A stretch of DNA of 11,232 bases from NCBI GenBank assembly GCA_014380255.1, contig JACMKG010000188.1, positions 1-11,232 on the forward strand, written 5' to 3'. Source of the DNA: Prolixibacteraceae bacterium (lineage in GTDB: Bacteria; Bacteroidota; Bacteroidia; Bacteroidales; Prolixibacteraceae). Made by a program: the position numbers and the translations under genes. The notes beneath the pieces were generated by a model, which was given only the letters and a program-made list of their open reading frames with translations, did no database searches and was not told the origin of the DNA. Positions 7,801 through 11,232 of the stretch are shown here, one piece after another (the first letter of the stretch is position 1; every line of letters starts with the position of its first letter).

Positions 7801-7944
7801 ATAGGATTTATAGATCAAGCCCTGGGCAACTTCGGTTCCATAACTGCTTTCTACAAACGTGGCTATGGCCATCGAGAAAGCCATGATCAACAACAAAAAA
7901 CCCATAAAGGAAAATGAAAAAAGGAAGTTCAGAATTTTCTTCAT
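4894..7944 (-). CDS. ccsA: Fused ResB-CcsA (System II) cytochrome c biogenesis protein
   Basis: A 1016-residue membrane protein joining the two System II heme-delivery subunits. The N-terminal ResB/Ccs1 part has membrane helices at about 8-30, 47-66 and 76-99, with the family-like FHISFIIILAGAAITRF around H82. A long extracytoplasmic domain follows (about 100-415), then a helix at about 416-438 and a second hydrophobic segment at about 455-472. Next comes a soluble stretch (about 473-710) and the multi-helix CcsA part. CcsA hallmarks are GHAPWSNGYESM near 768, the tryptophan-rich heme-binding WWD segment (W908 to W925, WGRYWGWDSKETW), and candidate axial histidines H840 and H977. The system moves heme across the membrane and attaches it to CXXCH apocytochromes. 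Fusions of this length are known in Bacteroidota and Epsilonproteobacteria. The start MKKILNFLF has a lysine-rich leader before the first helix; another upstream ATG is out of frame. The gene leads a probable operon with the acyl-CoA synthetase. ccsBA is an equally valid name. Confidence 0.93.
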   Translation of the reverse strand: MKKILNFLFSFSFMGFLLLIMAFSMAIATFVESSYGTEVAQGLIYKSYWFSLVLFLLAVNLLVNFIRRRMYTRQRIAVGLFHISFIIILAGAAITRFISFEGMMHIREGESSNFILSAEDYLTIKSGDQLIQEPVLFSEFDYKQISEKLKVEDREVQVKSVGYIKNALRSVMEHPSGSEMIDMVLSSGQGRESLVFSKGKSIDLGSLIIGYDVPNANVQFISRGDSLLLISDRALELRSMTGGEPVSLQARDTLSVQPMNLYAIDNYLLIVKNFYTKGVMRVVKDPAGQAPENAVVLEVNDGTQTQIVNVMGIKGMKGEPFTATVGNIRMEFTFGPIPLYLPFSLHLTDFQLEKYPGSESPASFASELILNDTERNVSRNERVFMNNTLNYRGYKFFQSSYDQDEKGTVLSVNADQLGTLVTYIGYILLGLGFILALFSKNSYFQHLVGRLKKYSTAAVPMIILLTVMSSGQASANESELASIPRIDKALLKNFSELWIQGTDGRIEPVSTLSSEILRKISRQSTFYGRSPEEMMLSLKFYPDLWRDVSLVYVANNELKEILGVTGKRVPLTAFFDAGGTYKLIDRVQAAFAKPPGLRNMLEKEIINVDERIAICFMIINGDMFAMFPGAARNDKWFTAGSTPTGIPSPDSLFVNRGFELLKESVNGHGEITGSQILASIATYQKKFGGSYLPSDDHKKVEMFYNKVNPFKRVFPIYLLVGFALLIVLFVNIFRQKQLGSKLFKAFLAIILLGFLLHTVGLILRWYISGHAPWSNGYESMIYIAWATLLAGIIFGRKYPFVIATGTILSGITLFVAHLNWMNPEITQLVPVLNSYWLMIHVAIITASYGFLGLSAFLGLLVLILYSVSNQQNSQTIKGFVLQLTTINEMSVTIGLYMLTIGTFLGGVWANESWGRYWGWDSKETWALITVVIYSFIAHMRLIPGMKGIYTYTIASVIGFASVLMTYFGVNYYLSGLHSYGRGSIDAVHWSAFVTLGIIAIIMLVSNIRQKNIDFEN

Positions 7945-8053
7945 CGCATGTTTTATTAAAAAAACGCTTTCAGCTTAATTGGTGAATACAAAAAAATGTC
8001 CCCATCCAAAGACAGTTGCTATATAACACAGAAAAGCTTCTTTATGTTGACAT

Positions 8054-8061
8054 CAAAAGTA
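8054..8061 (-). promoter_or_regulatory. Possible -7 promoter element for ccsA
   Basis: The minus strand reads TACTTTTG, fitting TAnnTTTG, about 110 bp upstream of the ccsA start codon. A matching upstream TTTG at the usual distance is not visible, and an octamer with four fixed positions plus TA recurs by chance in AT-rich DNA. This is a weak candidate only. Confidence 0.22.
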
Positions 8062-8250
8062 AAGTATTGAGTTCAGCACGCCTGTGCTAATCTTATATTT
8101 CATTCATAATAAATCAATTAGTAACAAAACAACCTACTTAAAAACCATTGGGGGTGAGTGGCGTGAAACCATTGCTCTGAATTAAAAAAGTTTTCCGGTA
8201 AGAGATCAAAGGTTAATTGAAAGTGGATACACAAGGCATTTAGAAGTACC

Positions 8251-8448
8251 TTTGTTTTATTCTTGTTTTATCCTTATTTTACCTCTATTTATACTAATTC
8301 GAATATAATACATATATAACTCGAATATAATTCGTATATAATAGCTACAAATACGAATTATATTTGTATTAGATTCGAATTAGATTCGAATTAGTATAAA
8401 TACAGATAAAATAGAGGTACGATAAGAATACGATACGGGTAAAACAAA
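8251..8448. repeat. Large nested AT-rich inverted repeat (about 198 nt)
   Basis: Several nested arms pair around a centre near 8344. The innermost is a 14-bp perfect match (8324-8337 with 8351-8364) around a 13-base loop. Next is an 18-bp perfect match (8287-8304 with 8384-8401), then an 11-bp match TACCTCTATTT (8280-8290 with 8409-8419). The outermost is TTTGTTTTA (8251-8259 with 8440-8448). The 18- and 11-bp arms touch on the left side, but on the right seven bases separate them, so part of the left arm is reused. The motif TTCGAA or TTCG recurs throughout. As DNA it could form a cruciform; as RNA it could form a long hairpin on either strand. There is no G/C-rich core as in a normal terminator, and no transposase. 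Function unknown. Confidence 0.8.
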
Positions 8449-8616
8449 AAACGCAGTGTATGGAGTCTAAAATTGGAATCCAATGAATAGAAAGTACTAA
8501 AAACGACACCGGGCAGTTAACATGAATAGGGATCAATCGGAAATATTGTGAAGCAAGAGCCAAAGGCGAAGGCTGATGCAAGATGAAATGATCAGTGATC
8601 CGTATTCAGTGTTCAA

Positions 8617-8636
8617 TCCATCCGTCCATCCATCCA
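8617..8636. repeat. Short tetranucleotide tandem repeat (TCCA)n
   Basis: Five tandem tetramers: TCCA, TCCG, then three TCCA. It lies outside any gene and far from the nearest start codon, so phase variation of a protein is not implied. Confidence 0.7.
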
Positions 8637-8784
8637 TTAGTTCCTTTTTCCCGAACATTATGGATAAACTTCAAACTAAAATATCTCTACTGGTTTTCGG
8701 CTTGATATACGAACAGTCAATGAAAAAACTAGAAATGCCTATACCCATTTAAAAGTGAAACCTCGCATTTGGAAGTATTGCTAC

Positions 8785-8820
8785 AAAAAAGCATTGGCTG
8801 TAAGCCACCGAATTCCAATG
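8785..8820 (-). terminator. Probable intrinsic terminator after mtgA
   Basis: It lies just after the mtgA stop codon on the minus strand. TGGCT (8803-8807 read on minus) pairs with AGCCA (8795-8799) around a three-base loop, followed within a few bases by TTTTTT (8785-8790). An alternative outer stem CATTGG/CCAATG (8815-8820 with 8792-8797) uses overlapping bases. The stems are short, so strength is uncertain. Confidence 0.5.
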
Positions 8821-8825
8821 AAATA

Positions 8826-9533
8826 TTATTTAAAGCGAAGAGTTCCCCACTGGCCCATCTGCGCGGTAATCCACCCGATGCGGCCCTGGACATATGGACC
8901 CGGGGGATTGGCGCTGTATCTTCTGGGATTGGGCAACACGGCGGCAATAGCGGCAGCCTGACGCTTCGAAAGGTTTTTAGCGCTTGTCTTCCAATAATGG
9001 CGGGCAGCTGCTTCGGCCCCGTAAATGCCATTGCCCATCTCAATGCTGTTCAAGTACACTTCCATGATGCGTTCCTTGTCCCAGGCAAATTCAATAAGTA
9101 CAGTGAAATATACTTCGAACCCTTTGCGTATCCAGCTTCGACCAGGCCACAAAAATACATTCTTGGCCGTTTGCTGCGAGATGGTGCTGGCACCTCGTAC
9201 CCTTTTGGCTCCTCTCTTGGAAGCATCGATTGACCGCTCGATGGCCTTAATATCAAATCCCGAATGGTTCATGAAATTCTGGTCCTCGCTGCACACAACG
9301 GCCAGGGGAAGGTTTTTGGAAATCTCATCAATGGAGACCCAGTCGTGTTTCAGGCGAAGCTCTTTCCCGTCGGCCAGCTGTTCGCCCAGGCGGATAATCA
9401 TCAGGGGAGTAACGGGCACCGGGACAAACCGGAACAGTACCACGAAAAACAAAGACAAGCCTATAAACCACAAGGCTGTTTTCCAAAGAAACCGAAAAAT
9501 TCGTTTGCCAAGACTGCTTCCACTCATTTCCAT
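8826..9533 (-). CDS. mtgA: Monofunctional biosynthetic peptidoglycan glycosyltransferase
   Basis: A 235-residue protein of the GT51 family, the normal length for MtgA. It polymerises lipid II into glycan strands at the outer face of the cytoplasmic membrane and has no transpeptidase domain. One membrane anchor is seen at about residues 12-38. The family motifs are in order: SEDQNF at 82-87, with E83 in the position of the catalytic glutamate; RGASTISQQTAKN at 113-125; RKGFE at 136-140; and RIMEVYLNSIEMGNGIYGAE from 155. RGAS replaces the more common RGGS/GGST form, a minor variation. Two starts are close together: the ATG at 9531-9533 (MEMSGSS) and the ATG at 9525-9527. An AGGA five bases before the second favours it slightly, and either gives a full enzyme. 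The gene is followed by a terminator-like hairpin and preceded by its own promoter-like octamer, so it is probably transcribed alone. Confidence 0.94.
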   Translation of the reverse strand: MEMSGSSLGKRIFRFLWKTALWFIGLSLFFVVLFRFVPVPVTPLMIIRLGEQLADGKELRLKHDWVSIDEISKNLPLAVVCSEDQNFMNHSGFDIKAIERSIDASKRGAKRVRGASTISQQTAKNVFLWPGRSWIRKGFEVYFTVLIEFAWDKERIMEVYLNSIEMGNGIYGAEAAARHYWKTSAKNLSKRQAAAIAAVLPNPRRYSANPPGPYVQGRIGWITAQMGQWGTLRFK

Positions 9534-9555
9534 CCTGATAAATGTTTGACCGCAA

Positions 9556-9563
9556 CAAAATTA
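9556..9563 (-). promoter_or_regulatory. Putative -7 promoter element of mtgA
   Basis: The minus strand reads TAATTTTG, an exact TAnnTTTG match, 22 bp upstream of the first mtgA start codon and downstream of the alaS terminator. This would give a very short leader. No clear TTTG is seen at the -33 position. Confidence 0.42.
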
Positions 9564-9593
9564 CAAAAAAAGCGCATGCTGCCACCGGTATCT

Positions 9594-9635
9594 AAAAAAA
9601 GAGGATCTCAGCGGGCTACCCGGTGAAATCCTCTT
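9594..9635 (-). terminator. Intrinsic terminator after alaS
   Basis: On the minus strand AAGAGGAT (9628-9635) pairs with ATCCTCTT (9599-9606). Inside it is a second stem, CGGG/CCCG (9619-9622 with 9612-9615), around a three-base loop. A run of seven T follows (complement of 9594-9600). It is placed 62 bp after the alaS stop codon and before the mtgA promoter element. Confidence 0.82.
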
Positions 9636-9696
9636 CAACTATATCCTTCAAATCTTACAGACCATCGTATGAATGGCCTGTTTTATGGATGATCGT

Positions 9697-11232
9697 TTAC
9701 TTCACAAATGATTTGGCTTTTTCAACGGCAGCCGATAATCCTGCCAGGTCTTTACCCCCTGCAGTCGCATAGAAGGCCTGTCCGCCGCCGCCGCCCTGCA
9801 TTTCTTTGGACGCTTCGCGAACAATGGTGCCGGCATTCAATCCCTTGTCAGATACCAGATGATCGGCAATCATGACCGTGATGGATGGTTTACCACCAAT
9901 GGCTGAGCCCAATACCAGGAAAAGATTCTCCACTTCGCCCTTCAGCTGGAAAGCAAGGTCTTTTACAGCCTGGGCCGAATCAAGCTGAATAACTTCAGCA
10001 ATCACATTGGCTCCATTGATATGCTGGACTTTATTTTTTAGTTCCTGCTTGATGCCGGAAGCTGCTTTGCGTTCAAATTCCTCAATTTGTTTTAGCAAAC
10101 GGCTATTCTGAGCCAGTGCATCTTCAACCGACTTTTTAAGGTTTTGGGTATTTCCTAAAATGCCTTTTACTTCTGCCAGTTCATCCAGATGCTTTTTCAC
10201 ATATTCTTCGGCACGGTCGGCTGTGATGGCCTCCATACGGCGAACCCCTGCCGAGATGGCACTTTCAGAAGTAATGATAAACAAGCCGATCTGCCCGGTA
10301 GCAGGAACATGGGTTCCGCCACACAATTCAACAGATTCGCCAAATTTAACCACTCTTACAAAATCACCATATTTCTCCCCAAACAGGGCAATGGCACCCA
10401 TTTCCTTGGCCTCATCAAAAGCAACCGAGCGTTTTTCTTCCAGTATGAAGTTTTGACGGATCAACTCATTGACCCTATTCTGGATTTTATCCAATTCTTC
10501 CTTCGATAGTTTCTGGAAGTGAGAGAAGTCAAAGCGAAGGTAATCATGGTTTACCAGTGAGCCTTTTTGCTCCACATGTATTCCAAGCACTTCGCGCAAA
10601 GCCTGGTCGAGCAGGTGAGTGGCCGTGTGGTTATTCATGGTAAGCTTTCTCTTGCTCAAATCAACCACCGCATTGAAAGCGGCCGAAGAATTGGCAGGCA
10701 GTTTCTGGGCTATATGAATGGTAAGGTTATTTTCTTTGACAGTGTCCAGTATGGGGGTCTTCTGACCATCAGCCTCAATGTATCCGATGTCGCCTACTTG
10801 TCCCCCTGATTCACCATAGAAAGGAGTCTTATCGAATACCAGGTGGTAGAATTCCTTGTTCTTTTGAATGACTTTACGGTAGCGTGAAATGTTCACTTCC
10901 GCTTCGGTATGATCGTAGCCCACGAATTCTACCTGTTCTATTTTCTTCAGCTCCACCCAATCGTCCGTTTCCTGGGCAGCAGCATTGCGTGAGCGGGATT
11001 TTTGCTTTTCCATTTCGACATTGAAACCAGCTTCATCCACCGACATTCCTTTTTCGCGAAGGATCAGGCTGGTCAAATCAAACGGAAATCCAAAAGTGTC
11101 ATAAAGGGTAAAGGCATCTTCACCGCCTACTTCCGTTTTGCCGGCCTGTTTTGCCTTGGCTACCAGATCATCCAATAGGCGGATTCCGGTTTCAAGGGTT
11201 CGTAAGAAAGACTCTTCCTCTTCCCTGATCAC
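9697..11232 (-). CDS. alaS: Alanyl-tRNA synthetase, C-terminal part (runs off the window)
   Basis: The last 511 residues of an enzyme normally about 870-880 long. The N-terminal aminoacylation domain lies beyond the right edge, and the first visible codon (GTG) is internal. The visible part begins in the end of the tRNA-recognition domain (EEEESFLRTLETG, then LYDTFGFPFDLT). It continues into the editing domain with the zinc-binding HTATH at fragment residues 202-206 and CGGTH at 304-308, which hydrolyse mischarged Ser/Gly-tRNA(Ala). A coiled-coil-like stretch follows (about 345-400), then the C-Ala/DHHA1 domain with the glycine-rich MQGGGGGQAFYATAGG near 477 and the end KAKSFVK. The full enzyme charges tRNA(Ala) in the cytoplasm. 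The reading frame is intact throughout, with all expected metal ligands present. The gene is followed by its own intrinsic terminator. Confidence 0.97.
   Translation of the reverse strand: MIREEEESFLRTLETGIRLLDDLVAKAKQAGKTEVGGEDAFTLYDTFGFPFDLTSLILREKGMSVDEAGFNVEMEKQKSRSRNAAAQETDDWVELKKIEQVEFVGYDHTEAEVNISRYRKVIQKNKEFYHLVFDKTPFYGESGGQVGDIGYIEADGQKTPILDTVKENNLTIHIAQKLPANSSAAFNAVVDLSKRKLTMNNHTATHLLDQALREVLGIHVEQKGSLVNHDYLRFDFSHFQKLSKEELDKIQNRVNELIRQNFILEEKRSVAFDEAKEMGAIALFGEKYGDFVRVVKFGESVELCGGTHVPATGQIGLFIITSESAISAGVRRMEAITADRAEEYVKKHLDELAEVKGILGNTQNLKKSVEDALAQNSRLLKQIEEFERKAASGIKQELKNKVQHINGANVIAEVIQLDSAQAVKDLAFQLKGEVENLFLVLGSAIGGKPSITVMIADHLVSDKGLNAGTIVREASKEMQGGGGGQAFYATAGGKDLAGLSAAVEKAKSFVK

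Larger units (their letters stand above)
7945..8784. other. Long non-coding interval between the mtgA terminator and ccsA
   Basis: No frame here looks like a real protein. Candidate frames of up to 70 residues are low-complexity translations of the AT-rich repeat. Contents from left to right: an A/T-rich leader to ccsA; a small hairpin AGCAC-GCCT-GTGCT at 8075-8088; a direct repeat AAACCATTG at 8142-8150 and 8166-8174; the large nested palindrome at 8251-8448; a short palindrome ATTGGAATCCAAT at 8472-8484; and a (TCCA)n tract at 8617-8636. The leader to ccsA could be several hundred bases long if transcription starts above the palindrome, but no start site is evident. I see no tRNA, rRNA or recognisable riboswitch. 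Confidence 0.7.

Noticed and set aside
8369..8581. 70-codon minus frame overlapping the right arm of the palindrome
   Set aside because: Its tail is a direct translation of the AT-rich repeat; there is no domain, no RBS and no conserved start context.
8617..8636. Phase-variable simple sequence repeat
   Set aside because: The tract is short, has a substituted unit, and is neither in a coding frame nor near a promoter element.
9025..9549. 174-codon plus-strand frame over mtgA
   Set aside because: It is antisense to a gene with intact GT51 motifs, and its translation looks random.

Overview
The window looks like a chromosomal segment from a member of the Bacteroidota, probably an environmental one; family or genus cannot be told from this. 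The evidence is a DEAD-box helicase with a DbpA-type RNA-binding domain and an Arg/Gly tail, a single-chain ResB-CcsA cytochrome c biogenesis protein of about 1000 residues, weak or absent Shine-Dalgarno sequences, and several upstream octamers fitting the Bacteroidetes -7 promoter consensus TAnnTTTG. Base composition is moderate in the genes and visibly AT-rich in the two long non-coding stretches.

Layout: (1) Positions 1-1803 (+) hold a complete DEAD-box RNA helicase, followed by a strong intrinsic terminator. (2) Positions 1918-3050 are a small accessory patch. It has a cluster of REP-like palindromic repeats, short coding-like remnants, and a ParE/RelE-type toxin-antitoxin locus. The antitoxin gene is intact, but the toxin carries an internal deletion with a frameshift. 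(3) Positions 3054-7944 (-) hold two large genes 46 bp apart: the fused ResB/CcsA (System II) protein, then a long-chain acyl-CoA synthetase. They are probably cotranscribed. (4) Positions 7945-8825 have no recognisable gene. They contain an approximately 200-nt nested AT-rich inverted repeat, a short tetranucleotide repeat and a terminator-like hairpin behind mtgA. (5) Positions 8826-9533 (-) hold a monofunctional peptidoglycan glycosyltransferase (mtgA) with its own promoter-like octamer. (6) Positions 9697-11232 (-) hold the C-terminal part of alanyl-tRNA synthetase (alaS), which runs off the right edge and is followed by an intrinsic terminator.

Most of the coding content is housekeeping: RNA remodelling, lipid activation, cytochrome c maturation, cell-wall synthesis and tRNA charging. 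I found no convincing undescribed multi-gene system. The parts most worth a second look are the degraded toxin-antitoxin locus with the repeat debris beside it, and the large nested palindrome upstream of the cytochrome c biogenesis gene.
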